This document shows positions 8,126 through 17,839 of a DNA stretch of 64,000 nt, piece after piece; positions within the stretch are counted from its first letter, which is position 1, and each line of letters starts with the position of its first letter. The notes beneath the pieces were generated by a model. It did no database searches and was not told where the DNA came from. It worked only from the letters and a program-made list of their open reading frames with translations. The DNA is from Thalassospira sp. HF15 (GTDB lineage Bacteria > Pseudomonadota > Alphaproteobacteria > Rhodospirillales > Thalassospiraceae), in contig NZ_JAAVKI010000003.1 of the NCBI RefSeq assembly GCF_011806525.1, forward strand, positions 558,001 through 622,000. The letters run 5' to 3'. Position numbers and translations under genes: made by a program.

Positions 8126-9100
8126 TTAACCTCCGTGAACGGCGTTGGCCATCGCCAGATAAAGCGGAATGCCAAGCGTCAGGTTGAAGGGGAATGTCAC
8201 GCCAAGCGACAGCGTAAGATAGACCGACGGATTGGCTTCCGGCAGGGCCACACGCATCGCGGCAGGCACCGCGATATAACTTGCCGAGGCCGCCAGAACC
8301 ATCAGCAACACCGTACCGCCAAGCGACAATCCAATCAGCATCGCAAAGGCCAGTCCAAGGCAGGACCCGATCACCGGCATCAGCATCCCGAATGCCAGCG
8401 GCCCAAGCCGCAAAACAGCACGCCCCTGTCGAAGGCCGCGCCCCGCGACCAGCCCCATATCGAGCAGGAACAGGCAAAGAACCCCCTGGAATGGGGACAC
8501 AATCAGCGCCTCGATCTTGGCCATGCCCTCGGCCCCGGTGATCCAGCCGATAAAGAAACTGCCCACCAGCAAGACAATCGAACCATTGAGCAGGATTTCG
8601 CGGATCAGCGCGCCATCCATCCGGCCCTTGCCGCCCGTTGAGACCAGCAACAAGGCCGCAAAAATCGCCGGTGCTTCCATCGCCGCAGCAACAGCAACCA
8701 TATAGCCTTCTGCTGCGATGCCCGAACTTTGCAGCACCGAGGTCGCGGCAACAAAGGTGACGATCGAGATCGAGCCATAATGCCCCGCCACCGCCGCGGC
8801 ATCGGTTCGGCTCAGTTGCGATATCCAGCGCAACAGGGCAAAGGCAATGAACGGCAACACGAAAGACAGGATGACGCCGGCCATCAACGTCATGCCAAGG
8901 GTCAGGTCGATCCCGTTATTTGAAACCGCAACCCCGCCCTTGAACCCGATGGCAAACAGCAGATAAAGCGATATTCCCTTGGCGACCGCCTCGGGGATTG
9001 TCAGATCCGATCGCGCAAGCGCCGCCCCAACACCCAAAACGAAGAACAGAACGATGGGCGACAAAAGATTTTGCGCCGCCAGGCTCAACACATCTTGCAT
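8126..9100 (-). CDS. sbtA: SbtA-like sodium-dependent bicarbonate transporter
   Basis: A 324-residue membrane protein with about ten hydrophobic segments arranged as two repeats, matching the SbtA family of sodium-dependent bicarbonate permeases (IPEAVAKGISLYLLFAIGFK near the N-terminus; LMVLAASASYIAVPAAMR near the C-terminus are typical). It would import bicarbonate across the inner membrane. It is directly followed by sbtB and then carbonic anhydrase. The ATG at 9100 has AAGGGA upstream. In a non-photosynthetic cell the likely use is anaplerotic or biotin-dependent carboxylation; that is inference. Confidence 0.9.
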   Translation of the reverse strand: MQDVLSLAAQNLLSPIVLFFVLGVGAALARSDLTIPEAVAKGISLYLLFAIGFKGGVAVSNNGIDLTLGMTLMAGVILSFVLPFIAFALLRWISQLSRTDAAAVAGHYGSISIVTFVAATSVLQSSGIAAEGYMVAVAAAMEAPAIFAALLLVSTGGKGRMDGALIREILLNGSIVLLVGSFFIGWITGAEGMAKIEALIVSPFQGVLCLFLLDMGLVAGRGLRQGRAVLRLGPLAFGMLMPVIGSCLGLAFAMLIGLSLGGTVLLMVLAASASYIAVPAAMRVALPEANPSVYLTLSLGVTFPFNLTLGIPLYLAMANAVHGG

Positions 9101-9265
9101 GGCTGTCCCTTGACTATGATACCCCGATATTGCGCAAGCGGCCCCGCGCCTGCACCCAAACCGTGGTTCGGATAGCAGGCTGACGGTTTTCTGTCATCAG
9201 AAAGCCCCGCATGCCAAACCATAGGCGCAATCTGGTTCACATCACCTTAAAGGGTATGGCAAGCC

Positions 9266-10453
9266 TTACAAAAGCTCGACCGCGACCGCCGTTGCCTCGC
9301 CCCCGCCGATGCAAAGGGATGCAACCCCCTTGGTCCCGCCATGGGTCTTGAGCGCATGGATCAGTGTCACCAGCAAACGCGCACCGGTCGCCCCGATCGG
9401 ATGGCCCAGTGCACAGGCCCCGCCATGCACATTGACCTTGCCATGATCAAGTGCGAGGTCACGAATGGCCGCCATGGCGACAACGGCAAAGGCCTCGTTG
9501 ATTTCCCAAAGATCGACATCGTCCTTGGACCAACCGGTCTTGGCCAGAACCTTCTTGATGGAGTCAATTGGCGCCGTGGTAAACCAGCACGGTTCTTGCG
9601 CGTGGGTCGCCTGACCGGTGATTTTCGCCAATGGCTTCAGCCCGCGTTTCTCGGCTTCGGATGCGCGCATCATGACAAGGGCGGCCGCCCCATCGGAAAT
9701 CGATGCGGAATGGGCGGCTGTCACCGTGCCATCCTTGGCAAAGGCCGGACGCAGGGTCGGGATTTTTTCAGGCTTGGCTTTTGGCGGTTGTTCATCGGCA
9801 TCAATCGTTACCTCCCCCTTGCGGGTGGCGAAGGTCACGGGTGCGATTTCTTCTGCAAAATGACCGGCCTTGGCGGCATCCTGCGCACGTGTCAGCGAGG
9901 TGATGGCATAATCGTCCTGCTCTTTGCGGGTAAAGCCGTATTTTTCCGCCGTTGCCTCGGCAAAGGTACCCATGGAACGGCCCTTGTCATAAGCATCTTC
10001 GAGACCATCAAGCGCCATATGGTCATAAGCCATGTCATGACCGTATTTGTGGCCCGAACGCATTTTTGGCAGCAGGAACGGTGCATTGGTCATGCTTTCC
10101 ATACCACCGACTGCCATGACATCGGCATTTCCGGCCACCAGCGTATCATGGGCAAACATGACGGCCTTCATGCCCGATCCGCACATCTTGTTGATCGTGG
10201 TTGCCCCGGCGGCACGCGGGATTCCGGCATGCCATGCAGCTTGGCGCGCCGGGGCCTGACCCTGACCGGCGGGCAGGACATTGCCCATGATGACTTCATC
10301 AATGTCATCAGGCGATACCCCGCCGCGTTCAAGGGCTGCCTTGATGGCAACACCGCCCAGCTCGGACGCAGTCACGGTTGCGAAATCCCCCTGCAGGCCG
10401 CCCATCGCGGTACGGGCACAGGAAACAATGACGATCGGATCAGAAGTGCTCAT
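9266..10453 (-). CDS. Acetyl-CoA C-acetyltransferase (thiolase)
   Basis: A 395-residue thiolase with the full catalytic set: acyl-accepting C91 ([11 protein letters not shown]), H351 ([15 protein letters not shown]) and C381 (SLCIGGGEA). It condenses or cleaves acetoacetyl-CoA and acetyl-CoA. It lies 47 bases downstream of isovaleryl-CoA dehydrogenase on the same strand, consistent with the acetoacetate end of leucine breakdown or short-chain fatty acid oxidation. Confidence 0.95.
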   Translation of the reverse strand: MSTSDPIVIVSCARTAMGGLQGDFATVTASELGGVAIKAALERGGVSPDDIDEVIMGNVLPAGQGQAPARQAAWHAGIPRAAGATTINKMCGSGMKAVMFAHDTLVAGNADVMAVGGMESMTNAPFLLPKMRSGHKYGHDMAYDHMALDGLEDAYDKGRSMGTFAEATAEKYGFTRKEQDDYAITSLTRAQDAAKAGHFAEEIAPVTFATRKGEVTIDADEQPPKAKPEKIPTLRPAFAKDGTVTAAHSASISDGAAALVMMRASEAEKRGLKPLAKITGQATHAQEPCWFTTAPIDSIKKVLAKTGWSKDDVDLWEINEAFAVVAMAAIRDLALDHGKVNVHGGACALGHPIGATGARLLVTLIHALKTHGGTKGVASLCIGGGEATAVAVELL

Positions 10454-10500
10454 GGTAAGGGTCCGTTTTCTTCATGGGACGAATTTGGGGTTTGTCAGGC

Positions 10501-11673
10501 TCAGGCGGTTTCGCCAAACAGTTCGCGGCCAATCAGCATGCGGCGGATTTCACTGGTGCCGGCACCAATTTCATACAGCTTGGCATCGCGCAACAATCGG
10601 CCCGTCGGATATTCATTGATATAGCCATTGCCGCCCAGGGTCTGAATGGCTTCAAGCGCCATCCAGGTGGCTTTTTCCGCCGCATACAGGATCACACCGG
10701 CCGCGTCCTTGCGCGATGTTTCATCGCGATCGCACGCCTTGGCAACCTCGTAAACATAGGCACGACACGCATTCATGGTCGTGTACATATCGGCAATCTT
10801 GCCCTGCATCAGCTGGAACTCGCCAATCGCCTTGCCGAACTGTTTGCGCTCATGGATATAGGGCACGACCACATCCATGCAGGCCCGCATGATCCCGGTC
10901 GGACCGGCGGCCAGAACGGCCCGTTCGTAATCAAGGCCGCTCATCAGAACGCGCACGCCGCCATTGAGCTTGCCCAGAATGTTTTCCTCGGGCACTTCGC
11001 AGTCCTGAAATACCAGCTCACAGGTGTTCGAGCCCCGCATCCCAAGCTTGTCGAGCTTTTGCGCGGTCGAGAACCCCTTGAAGGTCTTTTCAATGATGAA
11101 GGCGGTAATGCCCTTGGCGCCAAGCTCGGGATCGGTTTTGGCGTAAACCACCAGCGTATCGGCATCCGGGCCGTTGGTGATCCACATCTTGTTGCCATTC
11201 AGGATGTAACGATCACCCTTTTTCTCGGCCTTAAGCTTCATCGAAACCACATCCGACCCGGCACCCGGCTCGCTCATGGCAAGGGCCCCGATATGTTCGC
11301 CGGTCATGAGTTTGGGCAGGTATTTGGCCTTTTGCTCGGCTGTCGCGTTACGCTTGATCTGGTTGACGCACAGGTTGGAATGCGCGCCATACGACAGGGC
11401 GACAGAGGCTGACGCGCGGCTGATCTCTTCCATGGCGATCACGTGTTCAAGATAGCCAAGGCCAGTGCCGCCATCTTCCTCGGACACGGTCATGCCGAGC
11501 AGACCAAGATCGCCGAATTTGCGCCAAAGATCATTGGGGAACTGGTTGGTTTCATCGATTTCGGCGGCGCGCGGCGCGATTTCCGCCTCGGCAAAGGAGG
11601 AGACGGTTTCGCGGATCGCTTCTGCGGTTTCGCCAAGATCAAATTTCAATCCGGGAAAGTCGAAAAATGCCAT
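10501..11673 (-). CDS. ivd: Isovaleryl-CoA dehydrogenase
   Basis: A 390-residue acyl-CoA dehydrogenase of the isovaleryl type. The diagnostic C-terminal motif [12 protein letters not shown] replaces the usual catalytic-glutamate motif of short-chain enzymes, and the displaced base is E250 in [11 protein letters not shown], as known for isovaleryl-CoA dehydrogenase. It converts isovaleryl-CoA to 3-methylcrotonyl-CoA in leucine catabolism. AGGAACA precedes the ATG. The methylcrotonyl-CoA carboxylase genes that normally follow are not in this cluster; a thiolase follows instead. Confidence 0.95.
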   Translation of the reverse strand: MAFFDFPGLKFDLGETAEAIRETVSSFAEAEIAPRAAEIDETNQFPNDLWRKFGDLGLLGMTVSEEDGGTGLGYLEHVIAMEEISRASASVALSYGAHSNLCVNQIKRNATAEQKAKYLPKLMTGEHIGALAMSEPGAGSDVVSMKLKAEKKGDRYILNGNKMWITNGPDADTLVVYAKTDPELGAKGITAFIIEKTFKGFSTAQKLDKLGMRGSNTCELVFQDCEVPEENILGKLNGGVRVLMSGLDYERAVLAAGPTGIMRACMDVVVPYIHERKQFGKAIGEFQLMQGKIADMYTTMNACRAYVYEVAKACDRDETSRKDAAGVILYAAEKATWMALEAIQTLGGNGYINEYPTGRLLRDAKLYEIGAGTSEIRRMLIGRELFGETA

Positions 11674-11788
11674 GATGGTGTTCCTGCCCTAAATGTTTTC
11701 TCTGTGTTTTCCGAGTGTTTCACGCCTGTTTCACAACGGCTTCACACCGACGGTCTCATTTTTTGACAAAAGTGAATAATCAACCTGA

Positions 11789-12253
11789 TTATGCGGCATC
11801 ACTTAATAATTCCGGTGGCAGCTTCATGACCTTCAGCGTCTGAAGCGCCGTCGTGCACAGAACCGGTTCATCATTCCTCATACCAAAGACATCGATGCGG
11901 GTGACAATGATCGACCGACCGCGTGAAACAACCTCGCCGACCGCGCGCAACTGATCGCCAAGTCCGGGGGCGACGATGTTGAGTTTGTATTCAATCGTCA
12001 GCATCCCCTGATCGGCTTCCACGAGGCTCCAGCCGGCAAAACCACCGGCGATATCGGCAAGCCCTGCGATCAGGCCGCCGTGGAAATAGCCGTTATGCTG
12101 AATAAGATCATCGCGTTTTGGCACAATCACTTCGACCCGGCCCGGCTGCACATCGGTGACTTTGGCCCCGATCGACAGATTGTAGGGCTGCTGGGCAAAA
12201 CGCTTGCGCACTTCGGCAGCATAGTTCGGGTTTTGCGGTTCAAACGAAGCCAT
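11789..12253 (-). CDS. PaaI-family hotdog thioesterase
   Basis: A 154-residue hotdog-fold protein with the family motif HNGYFHGGLIAGLADIAGG (about residues 57-75), where the conserved Asn/Gly and the following acidic residue line the acyl-CoA pocket. It probably hydrolyses short or aromatic acyl-CoA. The ATG at 12253 is chosen because AGGA lies eight bases upstream; a longer reading frame to 12346 starts inside a hexamer repeat and encodes only repeat codons. It is first in a likely operon with ivd and the thiolase. Confidence 0.88.
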   Translation of the reverse strand: MASFEPQNPNYAAEVRKRFAQQPYNLSIGAKVTDVQPGRVEVIVPKRDDLIQHNGYFHGGLIAGLADIAGGFAGWSLVEADQGMLTIEYKLNIVAPGLGDQLRAVGEVVSRGRSIIVTRIDVFGMRNDEPVLCTTALQTLKVMKLPPELLSDAA

Positions 12254-12323
12254 GTCGCGATCCTGTGGTGAGGCCGGTGCAGCCATGGTTGAACGCACCG
12301 GGATATGACGCGACTCTGTTGTA

Positions 12324-12346
12324 GTTAACGTTAACGTTAACGTCAA
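12324..12346 (-). promoter_or_regulatory. GTTAAC hexamer array, candidate LiuR-type operator and promoter
   Basis: Three and a half tandem copies of GTTAAC end in TTAACGTTAACGTCAA (12331-12346), close to the palindromes I recall for MerR-family LiuR regulators of branched-chain amino acid degradation. On the minus strand TTGACG-N17-TACAAC frames the repeats as a promoter, with the palindrome between -35 and -10 as in MerR-type control. It lies upstream of the thioesterase-ivd-thiolase genes. No MerR gene is in the window. Confidence 0.5.
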
Positions 12347-12800
12347 ATCAAATCCGCATAGCTATACCAATTTATTTCCAAACCCCGATTGAGGCACGGT
12401 ATGGGCGGATTTTCCCCAGGCAGGCGGCGTGGGTCCGAGAGTGATGGAGGGCCGGGTTGTTGGAGGGTCGGGTTGTTGGCGGGCGGAAGGTTGGCCCGGT
12501 TTCCGTTGTCGCCTGATTGCCCGGTGGCTTGCTTGCCTTGTTGCTGGCACGGTTGCCGTTGTGCGGATGGCGTGGAAAGCGCTGGCGCAGGCGGGAATGA
12601 TGTGGGTTGGGCGGATTGATCGCGTTGTGGGAGCTGCCGGGAGACTGCAATAAAGCCGCATCTGTGCGGGTGGCAGTGGGGCAGATCGGTCATGAACGCC
12701 GGAGTCACTGGCCACGATCAGCCACAGAGCGGGCGCGTTGGCCCGCTGGGCCTCTGTCCCGAAAGCGCTTTGGCTCAGGCGTCAGTGCTGGCAATGGGGC
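12347..12800. other. Gene-free GC-rich stretch
   Basis: About 450 bases with no credible gene; reading frames here are low-complexity and lack ribosome sites. It holds a short G-rich direct repeat (GGGTTGTTGG twice near 12456-12479) and a strong nested hairpin at 12724-12757 (outer ACAGAG/CTCTGT, inner AGCGGGC/GCCCGCT) with no T-run. An unrecognised small RNA is possible but unsupported. Confidence 0.4.
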
Positions 12801-13634
12801 CTAGTTGGTTTGTTCGCCCCATTCCTGAACGCTGGCTTCGAGCAGTTCAGTCATCACCCCGCGCGAGACGAGGTCAAAAACGGCACGCGACACGCGGCCG
12901 CGCAGGTCGCCCGTGTTGCATTCGGAGCTGTGTGACATGGTCAGATACAGGTTTTCGGTGCTGACCGGGGTTTCGTAGCTGCGGATATTGTTGATGTTTT
13001 CATGCACAGCCACTGCCTTGCCCGGGAATTCCTCGTAGATGAGGTATTCCGTCCGACCAAGCGACAGCATCTGCAAGCCCTGTTCAAGGCTTGGCACTTC
13101 ACGAATGGTGAGGTTATGGCGGGCATAGGTATCAAAGGCCTGCCCGAAACTGTTATTGATGACCGTGAGGCCATCAATCCCGACAAGATCGGACCACTCG
13201 CGATAGCGCAGATCAAGATTGTCACGTGTCCAGATCACGGTACGCGTGCCCTGAAACGCCGGATAGAAATAATCCATATAATCCAGTCGCGGCAGGGTCA
13301 GGAAAGCGCCGGCAATCAGGTCAATCGTGCCATCGCGCATATGTTGCTGCACGCGGCCCCAGTTGCCCGAATAAATCACATCAATCTCGACACCGGCGAT
13401 TTCGCCGACACGCTTGATGAATTCAGCCGCAGCACCTTTGAGGGTTTCACCATCACGTGCCACCCAGAGATAAGGCGGATAATCCGGATTGCCCGATGCC
13501 ACCAGACGGCTGCAATCGCGCGGGCTATCGGCATCAGAGACAAAACCGCTATCAGCGCTTTGCGCACGCAGCGATCCCGAACCAATCACGGTGGCCAATA
13601 GCATGGCCAAAGATGCAAGCCTGATCCTCATCAT
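12801..13634 (-). CDS. Periplasmic solute-binding protein, family 3 (amino-acid type)
   Basis: A secreted binding protein of 278 residues: a signal peptide (IRLASLAMLLATVIGSGSLRA, cleaved after ALRA-like residues), then family-3 features such as GNPDYPPYLW, a substrate-loop FLTLPRLDYMDYFYPAF and LGRTEYLIYEEFPGKAVAV near the second lobe. It likely binds an amino acid or similar small ligand. No permease or ATPase adjoins it, so it may be an orphan receptor or feed a transporter elsewhere. The ATG at 13634 (or 13631) follows AGGGAAAGAG. Confidence 0.85.
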   Translation of the reverse strand: MMRIRLASLAMLLATVIGSGSLRAQSADSGFVSDADSPRDCSRLVASGNPDYPPYLWVARDGETLKGAAAEFIKRVGEIAGVEIDVIYSGNWGRVQQHMRDGTIDLIAGAFLTLPRLDYMDYFYPAFQGTRTVIWTRDNLDLRYREWSDLVGIDGLTVINNSFGQAFDTYARHNLTIREVPSLEQGLQMLSLGRTEYLIYEEFPGKAVAVHENINNIRSYETPVSTENLYLTMSHSSECNTGDLRGRVSRAVFDLVSRGVMTELLEASVQEWGEQTN

Positions 13635-13694
13635 TACCACTCTTTCCCTGCTTGCTGCCCAATCCTGAGATGAACGCAGAACAGAAACCTTACG

Positions 13695-13748
13695 CTTAGG
13701 TGTAGTATATTTAGACCAATTCCACACTTAGGAATAGGTCTAAATATA
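13695..13748. promoter_or_regulatory. Large inverted repeat upstream of the solute-binding protein gene
   Basis: A perfect 12-base inverted repeat TATATTTAGACC / GGTCTAAATATA (13706-13717 and 13737-13748) with a 19-base spacer, interlaced with a direct repeat CTTAGG-N2-TAG (13695-13705 and 13727-13737) spaced 32 bases, about three helix turns. It lies 60-115 bases before the binding-protein start, a likely operator for an unknown regulator. Confidence 0.6.
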
Positions 13749-13913
13749 TATTATTCGAAATTTGCGACCCGGAAACACACGTAAAAATGGCGAAGGACCA
13801 GCTGTCGCCAGCCGGTCCCCCCATTTTGATATGTTTCTTTACGGGCCCCCGCCCGGACTGCATCAGGTGCGCGCGTTACGCACGCACCAAATGCACGTCA
13901 GATCCAGTGCAGA

Positions 13914-15686
13914 TTACGCCGAACGGCGCTTCATGCCCTGGTTGCCACCGCGACCTTCGCTGCGACCACCTTCGGAACGACGCGGACGGTCGTTGAAGTC
14001 ACGACGGACGCCATCACGGCCACCGTCTTTGCCACCATCACGACCGCGGAAATTACCGCCGCGATCACCACGTGGTTTGTCAGCAAAGCGACGTTCGTCA
14101 CGGTTGCCACCTTCACCACGCGGGCGGAAGTTGCCACCGCGGCCACCGCTGCGCTCTTCACGATCACCGCGCGGTGCGCGATCATCATTGTCAAAGCGCG
14201 GCTTGCGATCATTGCGGAAATCACCGCCATCACGACGCGGACGATCGCTGAAATCACGACGCGCGCCATCACGACCACCGAAACCGCGTGCTGCGCGATC
14301 ACCTTCTGCGCGGGCGCCATCACGGCCACCGTCACGCGGGCCGCCGAAACCACGACCGCGACCACCGTCACGATTGTCACCCCGTGCACCATCGCGGGCA
14401 CCATCACGACCACCGCCGAAGCCACCACGGCCACGACCGCCATCACGGCCGCCAAAGCCACCGCGACCACCGCCGCCGAAGCCACGACCACCGTCACGGC
14501 CACCACGACCGCGACCACCGCCACCAGCACCGAATGAACGGGGCGGCGGAGCAGCATGGAATTCGTGATCTTCGTCGATCCCGACATCCTGTTTGATCAG
14601 GCGTTCGATGTTGCGAAGCAGGCGAATGTCGCGCGGCTCACAGAACGAAATCGCGATGCCTTCGGCACTGCCACGACCGGTACGACCGATACGGTGAACA
14701 TAGCTGTCCGCATCCTGCGGCAGATCATAGTTCACAACGTGGGTAATGCCCGGAACGTCGATACCACGTGCAGCAACATCGGTCGCAATCAGGACCGGGA
14801 AGCGGCCATTGCGGAAGTTGCGCAGGATTTTCTGACGGATGCGTTGCTGTTTGTCGCCATGGATGGCATCGCTATCAATACCTTCATCGCGCAGCTGGAA
14901 CGACAGTTCGTCGGCATCTGCCTTGGTTTTGGTAAAGACCAGAACGCGGTCGGTGTCATCACGGTTGAGAATCTGAACCAGAAGCTTGGTCTTGTCGTGA
15001 CGTTTCACGAACATGCCAACCTGGGTCACACGTTCGGTGACACTTGCCTGCGGTGCGGTTTCAACCTTGACCGGATCTTTGAGAAGACGGTCGGTCAGAT
15101 GTTTGACTTCGGCCGGCATGGTTGCCGAGAACATCACGGTCTGATGATTGTTCGGCAGAAGCTCTGCCACGGTCAGAACGTCTTCGGAGAAGCCCATATC
15201 AAGCATACGGTCGGCTTCATCAAGGATGAAGATTTCGACATCGTCGAAACGTACCGTGTTACGCGACATGTGATCGAGCAGACGACCCGGGGTCGCAACC
15301 AGGATATCCACGCCACGGCGCAGTTCCTGAATCTGCGGGCCCATCGGAGAGCCACCAAAGACAACAGAAGAAAACAGGCGGATGCCTTTTTTGAAATCAC
15401 GCAGGCACTGGCCGATCTGGGTGGCCAGTTCGCGGGTCGGTGCCAGAATAACGGCACGCGGCTGACCCGGTTTCGGGCGCTGCGGGTTTTCGGCAAGACG
15501 CTGCAGCAATGGCAGGCAGAATGCGGCCGTTTTGCCGCCACCCGTATGGGAAATACCCATCAGGTCCTTGCCTTCGAGAAGTGCCGGGATCGTCGCGGCC
15601 TGAATTTCGGTCGGCGCGGTGAAACCGGTTGCTTCAACATTGCGCAGCAGGGGCTCGATAAGGTTGAGCCCATTAAAATCGGTCAT
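13914..15686 (-). CDS. DEAD-box RNA helicase with RGG/DGGR-rich tail (RhlE type)
   Basis: A 590-residue helicase with all core motifs: Q motif (TAPTEIQ), motif I SHTGGGKT, motif II DEAD, SAT motif and HRIGRTGRG. The core ends near residue 385; the remaining 200 residues are a low-complexity tail of GGRG, GRDGGRG and DR repeats, a likely disordered RNA-binding or condensate-forming region. Such enzymes act in ribosome assembly and RNA turnover, often in cold. An AAGGA site precedes the ATG. The tail gives a strongly repetitive DNA segment at about 13930-14540. The motif I serine-histidine in place of the usual alanine is common in this family. Confidence 0.93.
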   Translation of the reverse strand: MTDFNGLNLIEPLLRNVEATGFTAPTEIQAATIPALLEGKDLMGISHTGGGKTAAFCLPLLQRLAENPQRPKPGQPRAVILAPTRELATQIGQCLRDFKKGIRLFSSVVFGGSPMGPQIQELRRGVDILVATPGRLLDHMSRNTVRFDDVEIFILDEADRMLDMGFSEDVLTVAELLPNNHQTVMFSATMPAEVKHLTDRLLKDPVKVETAPQASVTERVTQVGMFVKRHDKTKLLVQILNRDDTDRVLVFTKTKADADELSFQLRDEGIDSDAIHGDKQQRIRQKILRNFRNGRFPVLIATDVAARGIDVPGITHVVNYDLPQDADSYVHRIGRTGRGSAEGIAISFCEPRDIRLLRNIERLIKQDVGIDEDHEFHAAPPPRSFGAGGGGRGRGGRDGGRGFGGGGRGGFGGRDGGRGRGGFGGGRDGARDGARGDNRDGGRGRGFGGPRDGGRDGARAEGDRAARGFGGRDGARRDFSDRPRRDGGDFRNDRKPRFDNDDRAPRGDREERSGGRGGNFRPRGEGGNRDERRFADKPRGDRGGNFRGRDGGKDGGRDGVRRDFNDRPRRSEGGRSEGRGGNQGMKRRSA

Positions 15687-16094
15687 AAAGGAAAGTCCTT
15701 CGTTTATCCGGTCGGCGACATGTTAACGCCTGTGGTGCCTGCCCAAACGCAGTCAAGACCGGTGCTTGGCAAAGCGCCAGCGTCGGACCCGCATGAGAGG
15801 CAAATGATGTGAGGCCATACCGTCATCACGATACAGCCGCCCTCGCCTTTTCATACAGTTCCTGACAGCTGATTCTGTCTTTGCAAGCGAAGGAATGAGC
15901 GGGGTGATACAGGGCATTTGACCAGAAGTCAAACAATCCCCGCGCTGATCAGCCATGCAAATTCAATCGGTCAGCTTATTGATGCCCAAACCCGCCATCC
16001 CCAAGTAATCAAAAAATTACGTTTAACATTCATGATTTGGCCCTCGGATCATGTGCAAAGATCTGAGCCATCATAATCGCCAGAGGGTACAAAA
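15687..16094. other. Divergent intergenic region between the helicase and chemoreceptor genes
   Basis: About 400 bases without a gene. It contains a nested stem-loop at 15899-15943 (outer GCGGGG/CCCCGC; inner TTTGAC/GTCAAA at 15917-15933), a GCTGATCAGC palindrome (15944-15953) and GTAAT-N6-ATTAC (16005-16020). The nested stem could lie in the helicase leader RNA. No promoter is clear enough to call. Confidence 0.4.
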
Positions 16095-17765
16095 ATGCGG
16101 TTTCGGGTCGTCACGGGGATTTTTGCAATCCCCGCCATTTGCTTGCTGGTCTTACTGGCCATCATTGCAACCGTCTCTTTCAACTATCAGACAAGTCTTC
16201 GAAACGGGAAGTTTGAGCAGATTTCGAATCTGACCGAAGGCGCTGTCACCATCGCCAATCACTATATCGCCAAAGCCAAGAGCGGCGAGATGACCGAGGA
16301 TGAGGCCAAGGCAGCAGCGCTGGAGGTTCTCAATGCCTATCGATTTGACGGGCAGAACTATATCTATGCGACAGACTACAATTACTGCATGCAGCTCGAC
16401 CCGCTGAGCCCCGAAGACGTTGGCAAGTGCAATCCGGACAGCAAGGTGCGCAACATGATCGTTGCAGCAGCCAAAGCCGGTGGCGATGTCATCCTTTATG
16501 AAACCAAAAAGCCCGGCGAAGGCGACAAACTGATCGAGAAAGCCGCCTATGTCCGCCCGATCCCGGAATGGAACTGGGCCATTGGTGCCGGCGTCTATAT
16601 GGATGATGTTCAGGCAGAATTTATTTCTGTCATGCAACGCATCGCGATCATTTCCGTTATCGCGATCATCATCGCCGGTGTCTTGTCATGGCTTGTCGGT
16701 ACGCGGATTACCCGCAGCATTGTTGGCCTGAACAGCAGCATTCGCACGATTGCCGACGGTGATTATCAGGCACCGGTCGAAACCGAATCGCGTTTCGTTG
16801 AAATTGGCGACATGGCAGCCGGTGTTCTGGCGCTGCGTGACAAGTCGGCACAGGCGCAGCAGCTTGAAGCTGATGCGGCCGTGCAGAAACAAAAGGCCGA
16901 GGAAGAACGTCGCAGCAATATCCGGTCAATCGCCGAAAAGCTTGAAAGCGAAGTCGGTGGCATTGCCAAGTCGGTTGATCATTCGGTTCAACGCAGTAAT
17001 GATCTTGCGATCAGCATGTCACAGAGTGCAGACGGCATTCTGGGACAAAGTCAGCAGGTTGCCCATGCCGCGGGTGAGGTGTCGCAGAATGTTGATGCGG
17101 TTGCCGCCGCGACCGAGGAACTTTCTTCGTCGATTACCGAAATCAACGTGCAGATTTCACAGATGTCCAACACGGTTGAACGGGCAACGGATGAAAGCCA
17201 AAGCGCATCAAACGATGTGGCGGGCCTGTCCGAGACTGTCGACAAGATCAAGGAAATCATTGGCCTGATCAACGACATTGCCGGTCAGACCAACCTGCTG
17301 GCCCTGAACGCGACCATCGAAGCGGCGCGTGCCGGTGAAGCGGGCAAAGGATTTGCGGTTGTCGCCAACGAGGTCAAGAACCTTGCCACCCAGACGGCAA
17401 AGGCGACCGATGAGATCGCAGCCCAGATCAACGATATTGTTGATGGCACTGAACGTGCCGTTACGGGCATTTCCCGGGTTTCGGAAACCATCGAACAGGT
17501 CCGGGGCGCATCGACCGCCATTGCGGCCGCCATTGAAGAACAAGGTGCGGCAACACAGGAAATCTCGGGCAATGCCAATCGCAGTGCGGATGGTGTGAAA
17601 CAGATTTCCCAGAGCGTTGACGAAACCATGAAGAACGCGCAGGGCACGACAAATGATGCCGATGAGCTGAAATCGGCATCGGCAGAGCTTTCAGATCGCT
17701 CGGCCGAACTGAGCCAGATCATTCATCGTTTCTCGACCGACTTGAAGAACCAAGCCGGGGCGTAA
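16095..17765 (+). CDS. Methyl-accepting chemotaxis protein with a single Cache sensor
   Basis: A 556-residue chemoreceptor: transmembrane segment 1 (about residues 7-28), a periplasmic sCache_2-type domain (about 35-175, with [15 protein letters not shown] and [14 protein letters not shown]), transmembrane segment 2 (about 183-205), HAMP, and a cytoplasmic signalling domain with the conserved hairpin tip [20 protein letters not shown]. It would signal to CheA/CheW. No C-terminal CheR-binding pentapeptide is present. AGAGGG lies upstream of the ATG. It is a stand-alone gene followed by a strong terminator. Confidence 0.95.
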   Translation: MRFRVVTGIFAIPAICLLVLLAIIATVSFNYQTSLRNGKFEQISNLTEGAVTIANHYIAKAKSGEMTEDEAKAAALEVLNAYRFDGQNYIYATDYNYCMQLDPLSPEDVGKCNPDSKVRNMIVAAAKAGGDVILYETKKPGEGDKLIEKAAYVRPIPEWNWAIGAGVYMDDVQAEFISVMQRIAIISVIAIIIAGVLSWLVGTRITRSIVGLNSSIRTIADGDYQAPVETESRFVEIGDMAAGVLALRDKSAQAQQLEADAAVQKQKAEEERRSNIRSIAEKLESEVGGIAKSVDHSVQRSNDLAISMSQSADGILGQSQQVAHAAGEVSQNVDAVAAATEELSSSITEINVQISQMSNTVERATDESQSASNDVAGLSETVDKIKEIIGLINDIAGQTNLLALNATIEAARAGEAGKGFAVVANEVKNLATQTAKATDEIAAQINDIVDGTERAVTGISRVSETIEQVRGASTAIAAAIEEQGAATQEISGNANRSADGVKQISQSVDETMKNAQGTTNDADELKSASAELSDRSAELSQIIHRFSTDLKNQAGA

Positions 17766-17785
17766 TCTACTGATCAAAGAATAAA

Positions 17786-17817
17786 GGGCCGGACATTAAG
17801 TTGTCCGGCCCTTTTTT
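17786..17817. terminator. Bidirectional rho-independent terminator
   Basis: A perfect 10-base stem GGGCCGGACA / TGTCCGGCCC with a 6-base loop, followed by TTTTTT; on the other strand it is followed by TTTAT. It ends both the chemoreceptor and pheA transcripts. Confidence 0.92.
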
Positions 17818-17839
17818 GATTCTGACGCCTGATACAGGC

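Noticed and set aside
9341-10624. A long plus-strand frame opposite the thiolase gene
   Set aside because: It is a shadow of the high-GC codon structure of the real thiolase on the other strand.
12389-12653. Overlapping short frames on the plus strand in the GC-rich block
   Set aside because: No ribosome site, low complexity, no family match.
13762-14568. A long plus-strand Arg/Pro-rich reading frame opposite the helicase tail
   Set aside because: It is the antisense of the Gly/Arg repeats, with no ribosome site or family-like sequence.
14556-15812. A long plus-strand frame across the helicase core
   Set aside because: The helicase motifs are on the minus strand; the plus frame has no recognised sequence.
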